64,000 nucleotides of DNA from JANQOH01 sp965214495 (GTDB lineage: Bacteria > Pseudomonadota > Alphaproteobacteria > UBA7887), in contig OZ243958.1 of the NCBI GenBank assembly GCA_965214495.1, positions 930,001 through 994,000 on the forward strand, given 5' to 3'. Shown piece after piece: positions 8,438 through 19,627 of this stretch. The stretch's first letter is position 1, and each line of letters opens with the position of its first letter. Below the pieces are notes generated by a model. That model was given only the letters and a program-made list of their open reading frames with translations. It ran no database searches and was not told the origin of the DNA. The position numbers were made by a program, and so were the translations under genes.

Positions 8438-9103
8438 TCAGTATCCGGCGGCCGTCAATTCCGCCTCGATCGCCGCTCGCGCGCCCGGCCAGTCGTCGAT
8501 TCGGTGGTGGCTGTCCGGTGCCGGGCCGACCAGCACGGCGAGACGCCGGTCGGCGATCATGTGCACGCGGCGCACGGCGCGCGCGTGCACGGCCACCGAG
8601 CCGTGATGGTTCGGCCCGTCGTCGATGAAGAACACCGGCGCTTCGACCCGGCGCGCCAGCGCGCCGACCGCCGGCCCCTTCGGGCCGACATTCGCGATCA
8701 GCGGGTAGTCCATGCCGTGGTGCACAAGGGCGCGCCGGCGCTCGGCGCGCCGGTCCCAGGGAACATTGCTCAGCACGACCACCTGCGCGCGGCGGCTCAG
8801 CGCGGCGAGCGCTTCGGACGCGCCGGGAACCGGCTCCAGAGTCCCGGTGCGCGTGTCGAAGAATCGGTTCAACAGAGCCATGACGGCGTCCCGGTCGGCG
8901 ACCGCGTCGTCGCCGTGTCGGCGGATATTGCCGTCGAGCGCGAACGACGACCAGTCGAAATAGTGGCCGTTGTCTTCGAGATGCCGTTCGAAGGCCGCCA
9001 TGAACAGGAACAGCACCTCGTCGGCGTCGGTGACGATCAACGGCCGGTCGGTCGCGATCGACAGTTCGGCGATCCGATCGAAGACGCGCGGTGCTGCGGT
9101 CAT
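8438..9103 (-). CDS. HAD-superfamily hydrolase
   Basis: A 221-residue haloacid-dehalogenase-fold protein. Motif I is VTDADEVLF, motif II VVVLSNVPW, the motif III lysine lies in NVGPKGPAV and motif IV is FIDDGPNHH. The motif order and acidic residues suggest phosphatase-type chemistry; the substrate is unknown. The ATG at 9103 overlaps the stop of the DUF3572 gene (ATGA at 9100-9103), so the two are translationally coupled. The longer upstream frame would run through DUF3572 in another frame and is rejected. Confidence 0.75.
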   Translation of the reverse strand: MTAAPRVFDRIAELSIATDRPLIVTDADEVLFLFMAAFERHLEDNGHYFDWSSFALDGNIRRHGDDAVADRDAVMALLNRFFDTRTGTLEPVPGASEALAALSRRAQVVVLSNVPWDRRAERRRALVHHGMDYPLIANVGPKGPAVGALARRVEAPVFFIDDGPNHHGSVAVHARAVRRVHMIADRRLAVLVGPAPDSHHRIDDWPGARAAIEAELTAAGY

Positions 9104-9354
9104 GGAAACGCCGCGCGCGTCCGCGCCGGCAGGCTGGGGGGCAACCCGGCCGCATCGCAAAAGGCGATCAGGTCGGCCTCGTTGGCGAGCAGGTAGTCCA
9201 GAACCCCCGCAAGAATACGGGGATCGTCGGGGGCGGCGCGGATGGCGTCCGGGGCAAGGCCGCTGAGCGCGAGAAAGCGGCGGACGTGCACCGGGTCGGC
9301 AAGGACCCAGGCAAGCGCGCGCAGTGCGAGGGTTTCGGCATCGTCGTTGGCCAT
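9100..9354 (-). CDS. DUF3572 protein
   Basis: An 84-residue protein starting MANDDAETLALRALAWVLAD and continuing FLALSGLAPDAIRA. This matches the small alphaproteobacterial DUF3572 family, which has no known role. The repeated DP/AD helices suggest an all-alpha fold. The start at 9354 is the only ATG that begins with the family's N-terminus; the frame continues far upstream only because the GC-rich repeats there lack stop codons. It is coupled to the HAD gene by a 4-bp overlap. Confidence 0.75.
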   Translation of the reverse strand: MANDDAETLALRALAWVLADPVHVRRFLALSGLAPDAIRAAPDDPRILAGVLDYLLANEADLIAFCDAAGLPPSLPARTRAAFP

Positions 9355-9479
9355 GCGCCATCGTAGGCGATGCGGCGTCGCAGGGGTATATGTCCACCGC
9401 CCCAGGGTGTGGCGCGGTTCGCGGATGACACCGTCCGTCGCAACGGATACAGGCGTTCCCGCAATCGCGTTCTCGGTTT

Positions 9480-10071
9480 GAAAATTATCGCGGTTCGTTC
9501 GGGTTCGTGCCGGCAATGACAGCCGGACGGCGGCGCCTCCAGGCCGCCGCGAAGGGGCGGGGTGCGCCAGACGACATCGACCCGCCCATAGGGGCGCGGG
9601 CGTCCCGCCCGCACACCACATCGACCTAATCTGTAGGGGCGCCCCTTGTGGGTGCCCGAACCCCCGAACAGCCGCGGAATAGGGGAGGGCAACCGCAAGG
9701 GGCGCCCCTACAGAAATTGCCGCGGTTCGTGCCGGCGACGACGGCGCGACGGCGGCGCCTCCAGGCCGCCGCGAAGGGGCGGGCACGCCAGACGACATCG
9801 ACCCGCCCATAGGGGCGCCCGCACCAGAGGTGCGCAGGCGTCCCGCCCGCACGCCACATCGACCGCCTGTAGGGGCGCCCCTTGTGGGTGCCCGAACCCC
9901 CGAACAGCCGCGGAATATGGGCGGGCAACCGCAAGGGGCGCCCCTACAGAAATTATCGCGGTTCGTGCCGGCGACGACGGCGCGACGGCGGCGCCCCCGG
10001 GCCGCCCATAGGGGCGCCCGCACCAGAGGTGCGCGGGCGTCCCGCCCGCACGCCACATCGACCGCCTGTAG
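9480..10071. repeat. Tandem interspersed-repeat copies A, B and start of C
   Basis: No gene is present. A GC-rich unit of about 200-237 bp is repeated in tandem. Its core is a pair of inverted arms, CTGTAGGGGCGCCCCTTG and the complementary CAAGGGGCGCCCCTACAG, about 50 bp apart: copy A at 9631-9713 and copy B at 9867-9949. Each core is followed by a conserved flank (a CGCGGTTCGTGCCGG-type sequence, then AGGGGCGCC and CGGGCGTCCCGCCCG). The third copy begins at 10067 and is interrupted after GTAG by the IS1380 element. The cores can fold into long hairpins, so this may be a non-autonomous mobile repeat. Confidence 0.85.
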
Positions 10072-10293
10072 CCCGGATATCTCACAGCGGCTCGGGATGG
10101 GACGCTTTGTGGGTTGTTTGGCGGCGGCGGGCTGGGCGCGGGAGGGCGCTGTGGCGTCGTTGTGTTTGGTTGGGGTGGCGTTTTGGTGTTTGGGCGCCGC
10201 TCATGCCGGATTTCTTGCTTTGTTCTCAAGATGAACGCAGCCGTCATCGCCCGGCGCTGGCGCCGGCATGTCAAGGTCGCGTGGTGGGACGGT

Positions 10294-11667
10294 TCAGCGC
10301 GATAATCGTCGGTGTGCCCGGGCGAACTCGGTTCGGTAGGGGTGGTTGCTGGCCATGGAGACGAGAATGCGCCGTGCGCTGCGCCGGACCTGAGCGCCGA
10401 GCTTGAGCAGTTTCAAACGAATGGCGCCACAAGTGGCGTTCTCCAGCCGCGTCGCCTTCAAGCCGATGCGCCGCAGCGCACACACCAGGACGTAGGCGAA
10501 GGAGGCGAACCACAGGCGCAGTTGGTTGGCCCGCATGGTCCGGGCCGAGGTGCGGTCGGCGAACAGATCGAGTTGGCATTCCTTGATCCGGTTCTCCATC
10601 TCGCCGCGGGCGCAGTAGAGGTCTTCGTAGAGTGTTCGCGCGTCATACCGATCCGCCGGCAACGACGTGACCACGAAGCGCGGATTGGCGCCCTTGGGGA
10701 GATGTTCGGCCTTGGCCACGACCCGGCGCGCCCGGCACCAGCTCTGCCGTGTCCGATACACGAAGTCGGCGAACCGCCGCGCCGGCTGGCCGCTCGCCTT
10801 ACAGGCGGCCTTGGCCGCGCCAAGCTCGCGCTCGATGACGGCGGCCAGCCGGCGGTTGCGGGCCAGCCCGAACAGATAGCCAACGTCATTGGCCTCGCAC
10901 CAGACCATCAGGTCCTCACGGCAAAAACCGGAATCGGCCCGCAAAACGATCTCCACCTCAGGCCACCGGGCGCGGACCTGGCCAACGATCCGCGCCACCT
11001 CGTCCACCGCCCCGGCCGCCGCGTCGATGTTGGCCGGGCGCAGCCGAGACGCCAGAAGATGACGGCCACAAAAGATGTACAGCGGCAGATAGCAATAGCA
11101 CTTGTAATAGCCGTGGAAAAACCGGCCCTCCTGATCCCCGTGCAGCGGATCGTCAGTGGCGTCCAGGTCCAGCACGATGCGCTTCTCGGGCCCCTCGTGA
11201 GCCTCCAGAAACAGCGTCACCAACAAATCCTCGAGCGCGCCGGCATCGTGGCCGATCCGATGGTAACGCCCGGGCTTATCCCCAAATGCATGCTCCAACC
11301 GGTTCAGCGTGCTCTTGCCCGCCAGCACCGCACAGTCCCGCCGCTTCGGCTCACAGTGATCCGACAGAAGCGCCAACACCGGATCGTGGCGAAGCTCGTC
11401 GTGGTCCGCCACATCCTCATGACCCAGGGCAATCGCGCCGATGCGCTGGCCGATCAAGGCCCGCAGGTCATGGACTACAAGGTCCGACCGCCGAGCATCG
11501 GTGAAGCAAGCGGCCACCCGCTCGAACAGGCCGATCGCCCGATCGGTCCGGCGAAGCAGTAGCGCACCCGCGTTGGTCGTCAGCGCACCGCCGTCAAACC
11601 CGGCAACAACCCGGCGCTTCCCAAAGCCTTCAAACTCAAACTGCTTGCTGATACACTCCGTCTGCAT
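10294..11667 (-). CDS. IS1380-family transposase
   Basis: A 457-residue DDE transposase. Segments typical of IS1380 are ALTTNAGALLLRRTDRAIG near the N-terminus, KRIVLDLDATDDPLHGDQEG (first catalytic Asp region), EIVLRADSGFCREDLM (second Asp) and YCARGEMENRIKECQLDLFADR (Glu). The start is taken at the ATG at 11667 (MQTECISKQFEF); a longer frame adds ten residues. The coding sequence for TTNAGALLL (11554-11582) is matched by one CRISPR spacer in this window. No frameshift is seen. Confidence 0.93.
   Translation of the reverse strand: MQTECISKQFEFEGFGKRRVVAGFDGGALTTNAGALLLRRTDRAIGLFERVAACFTDARRSDLVVHDLRALIGQRIGAIALGHEDVADHDELRHDPVLALLSDHCEPKRRDCAVLAGKSTLNRLEHAFGDKPGRYHRIGHDAGALEDLLVTLFLEAHEGPEKRIVLDLDATDDPLHGDQEGRFFHGYYKCYCYLPLYIFCGRHLLASRLRPANIDAAAGAVDEVARIVGQVRARWPEVEIVLRADSGFCREDLMVWCEANDVGYLFGLARNRRLAAVIERELGAAKAACKASGQPARRFADFVYRTRQSWCRARRVVAKAEHLPKGANPRFVVTSLPADRYDARTLYEDLYCARGEMENRIKECQLDLFADRTSARTMRANQLRLWFASFAYVLVCALRRIGLKATRLENATCGAIRLKLLKLGAQVRRSARRILVSMASNHPYRTEFARAHRRLSR
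11554..11582 (-). other. Protospacer matched by CRISPR spacer 32
   Basis: These 29 bases inside the IS1380 transposase gene are identical to the spacer at 51176-51204 except for one base (T here at 11560, C in the spacer). On the forward strand the site is preceded by GGCG and followed by GCGC. If the array is read on the minus strand, the crRNA has the same sense as the transposase mRNA and the 5' flank reads GTGCGC. Confidence 0.93.
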
Positions 11668-11760
11668 CGGTCCTCTGCTCCCGATCTGGCAAGTCATTGG
11701 TCAACAACGACTTTATCAGATCACAGAGGCCGATGCACCACACACCGTGAGATATCCGGG

Positions 11761-11928
11761 GTAGGGGCGCCCCTTGTGGGTGCCCGAACCCCGAACAACC
11801 GCGGAATATGGGCGGGCAACCACAAGGGGCGCCCCTACAGAAATTATCGCGGTTCGTGCCGGCGACGACGGCGCGACGGCGGCGCCCCCGGGCCGCCCAT
11901 AGGGGCGCCCGCACCAGAGGTGCGTGTG
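11761..11928. repeat. Interspersed-repeat copy C, right part
   Basis: This continues copy C beyond the IS1380 insertion. The remaining core of paired arms ends at 11840, followed by the CGCGGTTCGTGCCGG-type flank and CCAGAGGTGCG. There it is cut by the left end of the IS110-family element; the broken sequence resumes at about 13320 with CGGGCGTCCCG. There is no gene. Confidence 0.8.
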
Positions 11929-13317
11929 TGGACGCCCCCTTGGATGCAAGCATTTTGTCGCGGTCGGTTTGGGATCGAAGCGGTCAGGCGCTGTCGTGTG
12001 TCCGGCCTCGATAGATGCGGCATGGAAGCGCCGCAGGCCCGTATGGAGATACGCGGAGCGGGTCCATTTCGCGGGCACGAGCTCGAAGCTCGGCGCACCT
12101 GGCTGGTTTTCCCGCCCCCGTCTCATTGACCGTTGTCCCTTACCCGTCCGTTCGCCCTGCCTGCATCCCCACCGGGTCCGACGCGCCGCCGCTTACGCAG
12201 CCTGCGGCGCCGGCGCCCGGTAGTCCTGTCGTTTCGTCATCAGCGCCCACACCGTGCGCGCCATCTTGTTCGCCAACGCCACCGCAACCAGCAGCCGCGG
12301 CTTGCGCGACAGCATCCGCGCCAGCCACGATCCCGGTGGCGCCCCGCGCCGAGCCGCCTGGCGCACCACCGACATCGCCCCGATGATCAACAATCGACGC
12401 AGGTCGCGCTGACCCATCTTCGACATCTTGCCGAGCCGAGGCTTGCCCCCCGTCGTGTGCTGGCGCGGCGTCAGGCCGAGCCACGCCGCAAAGTCGCGAC
12501 CCCGGCGGAAGCTCTCCATCGGCGGCGCAAACGCCTGAAGCGCCAGCGCGCACACAGGTCCCACCCCCGGAACCGTCATCAGCCGCACGCTGTCTTCATC
12601 CCGACGCGATCGCTGCCGAAGCTCCTTGTCCAACCCCTTGATCCGATCGTCGAACGCCGCGATCTGCGCGATCAGCTCCTCGCCAAGATCGCGCATCAAC
12701 GCCGGCAACCGCGAACCCGGTTCCGCGATCGCCGCCGCAAGACGCTTCACGTGAGCCGGCCCCTGCGGAGCCACAATCCCGAACTCCGCCAGATGGCCGC
12801 GCAACGCATTGATCGTCTGCGTGCGCTGGCTTACCGCAAGATCGCGGACCTTGAACAACGCCCCCAGAGCCTGCTGCTCCGCGCTCTTCACCGAGACGAA
12901 ATGCATCGTCGGACGAGACGCCGCCTCCACGATCGCCTCCGCATCCGCCGCATCGTTCTTCTGACGCTTCACGAACGGCTTCACGTAGATCGGCGGAACC
13001 AGCTTCACCGCATGACCCAACGCGCCCAACTCTCGCCCCCAATGGTGGGCCCCCGCGCACGCCTCCATCGCCACCACGCAGGACCCTTGCGACGACAGAA
13101 ACGGCATCAGCTTGCCCCGCGTCAGCTTCTTGCGGAAAACAACCGAGCCGTCGTCGGCCGCGCCATGCAGCTGAAAGCTGTGCTTCGCCAGATCGATCCC
13201 GATCATGCTAACCTGTTCCACGGACGCCTCCTCTCTTCTGAAGGTGAAAACTCTCTCGCGAGAGTGAGCTACAACACCATCATGGCACGCCACGATGCCG
13301 GCGATAGGGGGCGTCCA
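11929..13317 (-). mobile_element. IS110-family insertion sequence
   Basis: The element carries one IS110-type transposase. Candidate ends are the inverted 12-mers TGGACGCCCCCT at 11929-11940 and AGGGGGCGTCCA at 13306-13317, a feature of the IS1111 subgroup. The flanking DNA joins to reconstitute the interspersed repeat (AGGTGCG then CGGGCGTCCCG) with no clear target duplication, as expected for this family. About 250 bp lie between the transposase stop and the left end, and about 85 bp between its start and the right end. End positions are approximate. Confidence 0.75.
12193..13221 (-). CDS. IS110-family transposase (DEDD)
   Basis: A 342-residue IS110 transposase. The N-terminal RuvC-like DEDD domain has SMIGIDLAKHSFQLH (Asp), VVAMEACAGAHHWGREL (Glu) and KRQKNDAADAEAIVEA (Asp, Asp). 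The C-terminal Transposase_20 domain has LMTVPGVGPVCALAL and HTTGGKPRLGKMSKMGQRDLRR, which includes its conserved serine region. The start is the GTG at 13221 (VEQVSMIGID); the ATG at 13206 is an alternative. The ORF is complete. Confidence 0.93.
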   Translation of the reverse strand: MEQVSMIGIDLAKHSFQLHGAADDGSVVFRKKLTRGKLMPFLSSQGSCVVAMEACAGAHHWGRELGALGHAVKLVPPIYVKPFVKRQKNDAADAEAIVEAASRPTMHFVSVKSAEQQALGALFKVRDLAVSQRTQTINALRGHLAEFGIVAPQGPAHVKRLAAAIAEPGSRLPALMRDLGEELIAQIAAFDDRIKGLDKELRQRSRRDEDSVRLMTVPGVGPVCALALQAFAPPMESFRRGRDFAAWLGLTPRQHTTGGKPRLGKMSKMGQRDLRRLLIIGAMSVVRQAARRGAPPGSWLARMLSRKPRLLVAVALANKMARTVWALMTKRQDYRAPAPQAA

Positions 13318-13631
13318 CCCCATCGCGGGCGTCCCGACCGCACGCCACATCGACCGCCTGTAGGGGCGCCCCTTGTGGGTGCCCGAACCCCGAACAACCG
13401 CGGAATATGGGCGGGCGCCCACAAGGCCGCCCCTACAGAAATTATCGCGGTTCGTGCCGGCGACGACGGCGCGACGGCGGCGCCCCCGGGCCGCCCATAG
13501 GGGCGCCCGCACCAGAGGTGCGCGGGCGTCCCGCCCGCACGCCACATCGACCCATCTGTAGGGGCGCCCCTTGTGGGTGCCCGAACCCCCGAACAACCGC
13601 GGAATATGGGCGGGCAACCACAAGGGTTGCC
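13318..13631. repeat. Interspersed-repeat copies D and E (E truncated)
   Basis: Copy D has its arm core at 13358-13439, with the right arm altered to CAAGGCCGCCCCTACAG. Copy E starts at 13556 and is cut at about 13631, where group II intron sequence begins in the middle of its right arm. The usual flank lies between D and E. There is no gene. Confidence 0.8.
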
Positions 13632-14100
13632 GTGCGCCGTGGTAAGGCGCCACTTCCCAGCGGGTGCGAATCCCGCCCGGCGACTGTCGCTCCAGCCGGA
13701 AGCAATCGGGGCGGTTGAAGGAGGTAACGACTTCGACTGAAGCACTCCGATGTAACGAGCCGCGTCAGGCGGTTCAGCGACCATGCGGGCCGCAACGCGA
13801 GTGAACGCCGGGCAGGCCTCGAAACGGGTGATGCGGAAGCCGACCCGCCGGCATCCCGGGGAAGGCTGACATTGGCCGGGAAGCGAGCGACGCGCGCACC
13901 GGCCGGTTCCGCCGGGGTAGTGGCGGCAGCACGCATGGAAGAGGGAGATGGTAGCAACACGGGAAGCCCCTGGCGGTGGCGTGGCACGCGCCAACCGACC
14001 GCCCGCGAGGGATGGGTCGGGCCGCCGGGGGTGGCGGAGAGGCTCGTAGTACCGATGAAGTCGGGTAACGTCGACGGAGGGAAGGGGCCTTGGTTCGAGA

Positions 14101-14623
14101 GTGGCGTTTGACGGAGGAAGGGACGTGGGGACTGGCGAGAGCCTGTCAGCTCCGGCGAGTGTTCGGAGGCTCCGGACGGCGCTGCATGCGAAAGCGAAGG
14201 AAGCTCCGGGCTATCGTTTCTATGCGCTGTGCGACAAGGTGTGGCGCGCCGGTGTGGACGGCGAGACGGTGGCGGACATCGAGGCGTATGGGGTGGAGCG
14301 GTGGCTTGGGGCACTGGCGTATCTGCCGCAGGATCAACGGGCTGACGATAGCGCGCAACGGGCTGCTGGACCCGGACGTGATCGTAGATCGCCTGAACCG
14401 GTTGATGACCGGATGGGCGCACGACTTCGTCCTGGGTCGGGTCAGTCCGGCCTGTGCCGCGATCGATCGGCACGCGAACCGGCGGCTGCGTCAGTGGTTG
14501 TATCGTAAGCACAAGGTTGGGGCCGGGAAACAGGTGCGCTTCCCGGATGAGTGTCTATACGACGACATGGGCCTCACCCGCCTTGCCCCGCGAACGAGCG
14601 GCTTTCCGTGGGCGAAGGCATGA
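14101..14623 (+). pseudogene. Group II intron reverse transcriptase/maturase, internal deletion
   Basis: The first part, in the frame from 14101, reads SLSAPASVRRLRTALHAKAK, APGYRFYALCDKVWRA, then GVDGETVADIEAYGVERWLG. This is the N-terminus of an intron-encoded RT, with a gap between KVWRA and GVDGE. After about 14335 the reading continues in another frame as LTIARNGLLDPDVIVDRLNRL, WLYRKHKVGAGKQVRFPDE and SGFPWAKA, the maturase X domain and C-terminus. The palm domain with the YADD motif is absent. It is a clear relic with a large deletion and a frame change. Confidence 0.8.
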
Positions 14624-14633
14624 TCTCGTCCGA

Positions 14634-14666
<33 letters not shown>

Positions 14667-14849
14667 GATGAGCGGCGACTGGAAACGGAGCCACGGCGTG
14701 GAGTGAGGCACCGGCACAGCGAAAGCCGCCGGACAACAGCGACCCCCACAAGCCTACCGCAACCGCGCCAGTCGCCGACTCTACCCTACATCGTGGGGGA
14801 TCGGCGCAACCTGCGGCGCCCGCCGGTCGCGGCGGCGTGGCACGTCCGC

Positions 14850-15306
14850 CTGTAGGGGCGCCCCTTGTGGGTGCCCGAACATCCGAACAGGCGCGGAATA
14901 TGGGAGGGCTACCACAAGGGTTTCCCCAACAAGGATTATCGCGGTTCGTTCGGGGTGCGGTGCATGTCGGCAATGACAGCCGGTGCGCGGGCCCCGCGGA
15001 CCGAGTCCGTCCCGCCCGCACACCACATCCACCCGCCTGTAGGGGCGCCCCTTGTGGGTGCCCAAACCCCCGAACAGGCGCGGAATATGGGAGGGCTACC
15101 ACAAGGGTTGCCCCAACAAGGATTATCGCGGTTCGTTCGGGGTGCGGTGCATGTCGGCAATGATAGCCGGTGCGCGGGCCCCGCGGACCGAGTCCGTCCC
15201 GCCCGCATCTTCGAGGCACTGCGCGCTTCGGGTGCCTGCGGGTGGGACGCCCGCGCACCCGGATTCGGCCGACCCGCTGCGTATCGATTTCAAACCCGGA
15301 CACTAC
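14850..15306. repeat. Interspersed-repeat copies F and G with a second repeat type
   Basis: Arm cores start at 14850 (copy F) and 15037 (copy G). In both, the right arm has diverged to ACCACAAGGGTTTCCCCAACA-like sequence. Each is followed by a second repeat type. The full version at about 15121-15306 runs from TCGCGGTTCGTTCGGGGTGC through TGCGTATCGATTTCAAACC; a partial version lies at 14937-15022. The full version recurs at 19442-19627. No gene is present between the intron and the acetoacetate-CoA ligase start. Confidence 0.8.
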
Positions 15307-15358
15307 CCGGCTTCGGCGTCGGTTGACAGCCCCGGTTCCGGGGGATAGGCGGGCCGCG

Positions 15359-17305
<1,947 letters not shown>

Positions 17306-17307
17306 GT

Positions 17308-18162
17308 TCAGCGCCGGGCGAGGCCAAGCCAGCGATACATGCCCTCGACATTGAGGGCGCGCCAGGCGTCGTAGCCGCCCCAGTCGCGGTATTCGTCCAT
17401 CGTCACACTCGTCTTCAACTCATCCAGGGAAGCCCCGGCGCGGATGCCGGCAAGCACGCGGGCGCGCAACCGCTCGAGATACTCGCGATGCGGCGCGATA
17501 TCGGCGCGATCCCCGATCTCGCCGTGGCCGGGAACCAGGATGTCGAAGTCGAGCCGCTCCATCGCCGCGAGCGATTCGATCCACTCATCGACATAACCGT
17601 TGCGCAGGTCGCGGAACGGCAATCGGTTGCGGGCGACGATATCGACCGCAAACAGGATTCGCTCTTCCGGAAAGCGCATCACGATCAGATTGTCGCCGTG
17701 ATTGCGCCCGAGATGGATCAGTTCCACCGACTTGCCGCCGAGCGACAATGTCATGGAATCGCTGAAGGTGATGTCAGGGACGGCGGTCGGTCGGTTCTCG
17801 TCGATGATGTGTCGCTTCGCGCGTTCATGGGCGATCACCGTTGCGGTATCGGCGAACACTTCGCCGCCGGCAATGTGGTCGGCGTGGTCGTGGCTGTAGA
17901 TCAGATAGCGGACCTCGGCGCCGAACCGGGCTGCGATTTCGTCCTCCAGCCAGCGCGCCGCGTCGGCGTTGATAGGATCGGTGGCGACGACCCCCTCGGG
18001 AGTGACCATGAACACCGAGTAGTGGAAGTTGTTCTGGAACCGGTAGACGTCGCCTGCGACATGGGTGATGGCGCGGGTCGGCTCGTCCTGCGCCGCGACC
18101 GGCAGGGCAGGGGGCAGGACCAGGGCCGCGAGCGCGAGCGCCGCAAATGACCGCCCGATCAT
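17308..18162 (-). CDS. Secreted metallo-beta-lactamase-fold hydrolase
   Basis: A 284-residue protein with an N-terminal signal peptide (LALAALVLPPALPVAAQD). The metallo-beta-lactamase fold is shown by YSHDHADHIAGG (HxHxDH), a second His in LGRNHGDNL, Asp in FAVDIVARN and a last His in LVPGHGEIGD. It resembles the broad group of periplasmic MBL-fold proteins rather than a proven antibiotic hydrolase. Its start overlaps the stop of the enolase-superfamily gene by 4 bp (18159-18162), so they form an operon. Substrate unknown. Confidence 0.8.
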   Translation of the reverse strand: MIGRSFAALALAALVLPPALPVAAQDEPTRAITHVAGDVYRFQNNFHYSVFMVTPEGVVATDPINADAARWLEDEIAARFGAEVRYLIYSHDHADHIAGGEVFADTATVIAHERAKRHIIDENRPTAVPDITFSDSMTLSLGGKSVELIHLGRNHGDNLIVMRFPEERILFAVDIVARNRLPFRDLRNGYVDEWIESLAAMERLDFDILVPGHGEIGDRADIAPHREYLERLRARVLAGIRAGASLDELKTSVTMDEYRDWGGYDAWRALNVEGMYRWLGLARR

Positions 18163-19367
18163 CGCTGTGCTCCATGCCGCATGTCGGGCCGAAGGCCGCT
18201 CCAGGCGACCGGCGGGTGCGCACGCACCGCCTCCTCATTCAGGTCCGCGCCCCAGCCCGGGCCCTGGGGAACGACCAGACAGCCGTCTTCGATGACCGGC
18301 GGCGCGGTCACCAGGTCGTCCTTCCACGGCACGTCGTCGATATCGATTTCCATGATCCGCACGTTCGGCAGCGCGGCGCAGAAATGCGCGCTCATCAGCG
18401 TCGAGAGGTGGCCGTAGAAATTGTGCGGCGCGACGTTGGTTTCATAAGGCTCGGCCATATGCGCGATTCTCACGCTCTCGGCGAGGCCGTTCCAGGGCAC
18501 GTCGATAATCGCCACGTCCATCGCATGGTTCTCCAGGAACGGCCGGAACTGGCGCCGGGTGAAGAGCGATTCGCCGCTCGCGACCGGCGTGTTCAGCGCG
18601 TCGCGGATCTGACGCAGTGCCGGGGCGTCGTAGCTGTCGATCTCGAACCACATCAGTCCGAGGTCGTCAAGAGCCCGCGCGACCTTCAGATAGCCCTCCG
18701 TCTTGAAGTTGAAATTGAGGTCGAGGAGGATATCGACGTCAGGTCCGGCGCCTTCGCGCAGGGCAGCCAGCTGGTCGCGCAATGCCCCGATCACGCGGTT
18801 CGACGGGTTCAGGTCGACCCCGTCGTTGAACCCCGGCATGTACAGCGTCGGTGCTTCGCCGTCGAACAGGAAGATATTCGTCTTGAGGCCGGTAAAGCCT
18901 TGCTCGCGGACTTCCCGGGCGAGTGCAACCAGCCCGTCGAGATCGGTCAGGGGCGCCACACCCAATGCGTCCGCCCTGTGCAGGCGGTAGGTGCCGCAAT
19001 GGGACCAGTACAAGCGTATGCGATCGCGGATCGGACCGCCGAAAAGCGCATGGACCGGAACGCCCAGCGCCTTTGCCTTGACGTCGAGAAGAGCGTTCTC
19101 GATCGCCGCGATGGCTTGTTGCAACAGGCCGCCGGGCGCTTGCCGGGTGCGCGCGTAAAGACGCGCCGCGACGAGTGCGAACGGACGTGGATCGACGCCG
19201 ATCAACCCCTCGGCAAGGCCCCTGATCGCTGCCGTGAGACCCCGGCTGCCATAGCTTTCGTTATACTCCGAATAGCCGACGATCCCTTCATCGGTACTCA
19301 CCTTGAGGAACGAGAAGACTCGCCATCCTGCGTCGCAGTGCAGGTCCTCGATTGCGGTGATTCTCAT
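18159..19367 (-). CDS. Mandelate racemase/muconate lactonizing enzyme family protein
   Basis: A 402-residue enolase-superfamily enzyme. The N-terminal capping domain is followed by a barrel with GLKTNIFLFDG (catalytic Lys region), VDILLDLNFNFKTEGYL (metal Asp), MWFEIDSYD (metal Glu), TPVASGESLFTRRQF (metal Glu/Asp region) and NVAPHNFYGHLST (catalytic His). Such enzymes abstract a proton alpha to a carboxylate; sugar-acid dehydratases are common in this subgroup. The specific substrate cannot be read. It is the first gene of a two-gene minus-strand operon with the MBL-fold protein. Confidence 0.82.
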   Translation of the reverse strand: MRITAIEDLHCDAGWRVFSFLKVSTDEGIVGYSEYNESYGSRGLTAAIRGLAEGLIGVDPRPFALVAARLYARTRQAPGGLLQQAIAAIENALLDVKAKALGVPVHALFGGPIRDRIRLYWSHCGTYRLHRADALGVAPLTDLDGLVALAREVREQGFTGLKTNIFLFDGEAPTLYMPGFNDGVDLNPSNRVIGALRDQLAALREGAGPDVDILLDLNFNFKTEGYLKVARALDDLGLMWFEIDSYDAPALRQIRDALNTPVASGESLFTRRQFRPFLENHAMDVAIIDVPWNGLAESVRIAHMAEPYETNVAPHNFYGHLSTLMSAHFCAALPNVRIMEIDIDDVPWKDDLVTAPPVIEDGCLVVPQGPGWGADLNEEAVRAHPPVAWSGLRPDMRHGAQR

Positions 19368-19441
19368 GCGTCGTCTCCGTAGTGCCGTCTGCCGCGACGC
19401 AGAGGACCAGCAAACGGTCGGCGTGGCAAGGGTGCCGCGTT

Positions 19442-19627
19442 ATTTCGCGGTTCGTTCGGGGTGCGGTGCATGTCGGCAATGACAGCCGGTGCGCGGGCCC
19501 CGCGGACCGAGTCCGTCCCGCCCGCATCTTCGAGGCCTTGCGCGCTTCGAGCGCCTGCGGGCGGGACGCCCGCGCACCGGGATCCGGCCGCCCCGCAGCG
19601 TATCGATTGCAAACCGAGACACTACCG
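19442..19627. repeat. Second copy of the 185-bp repeat
   Basis: This stretch repeats 15121-15306 with few changes, beginning TCGCGGTTCGTTCGGGGTGC and ending near TGCGTATCGATTGCAAACC. It contains the inverted pair GCGGGACGGACTC/GCGGGCGGGACGCCCGC-like palindromic GC blocks. It lies in the gap between the enolase-superfamily gene and mltB. The remaining 19628-19908 shows no gene, only short frames without recognisable similarity. Confidence 0.8.

Larger units (their letters stand above)
10072..11760 (-). mobile_element. IS1380-family insertion sequence
   Basis: The element is bounded by perfect 14-bp terminal inverted repeats: CCCGGATATCTCAC at 10072-10085 and GTGAGATATCCGGG at 11747-11760. Flanking GTAG at 10068-10071 and 11761-11764 is a 4-bp target duplication, the size expected for IS1380. 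The insertion point is inside the left arm (CTGTAG|GGGC) of interspersed-repeat copy C. One transposase gene fills most of it. About 200 bp beyond the transposase stop is non-coding. Clean ends and an intact ORF suggest a fairly recent, possibly active insertion. Confidence 0.9.

Noticed and set aside
10312..11562. 416-codon frame opposite the IS1380 transposase
   Set aside because: It is antisense to a clearly recognised transposase and has no family features; GC-rich coding DNA often leaves the opposite strand open.
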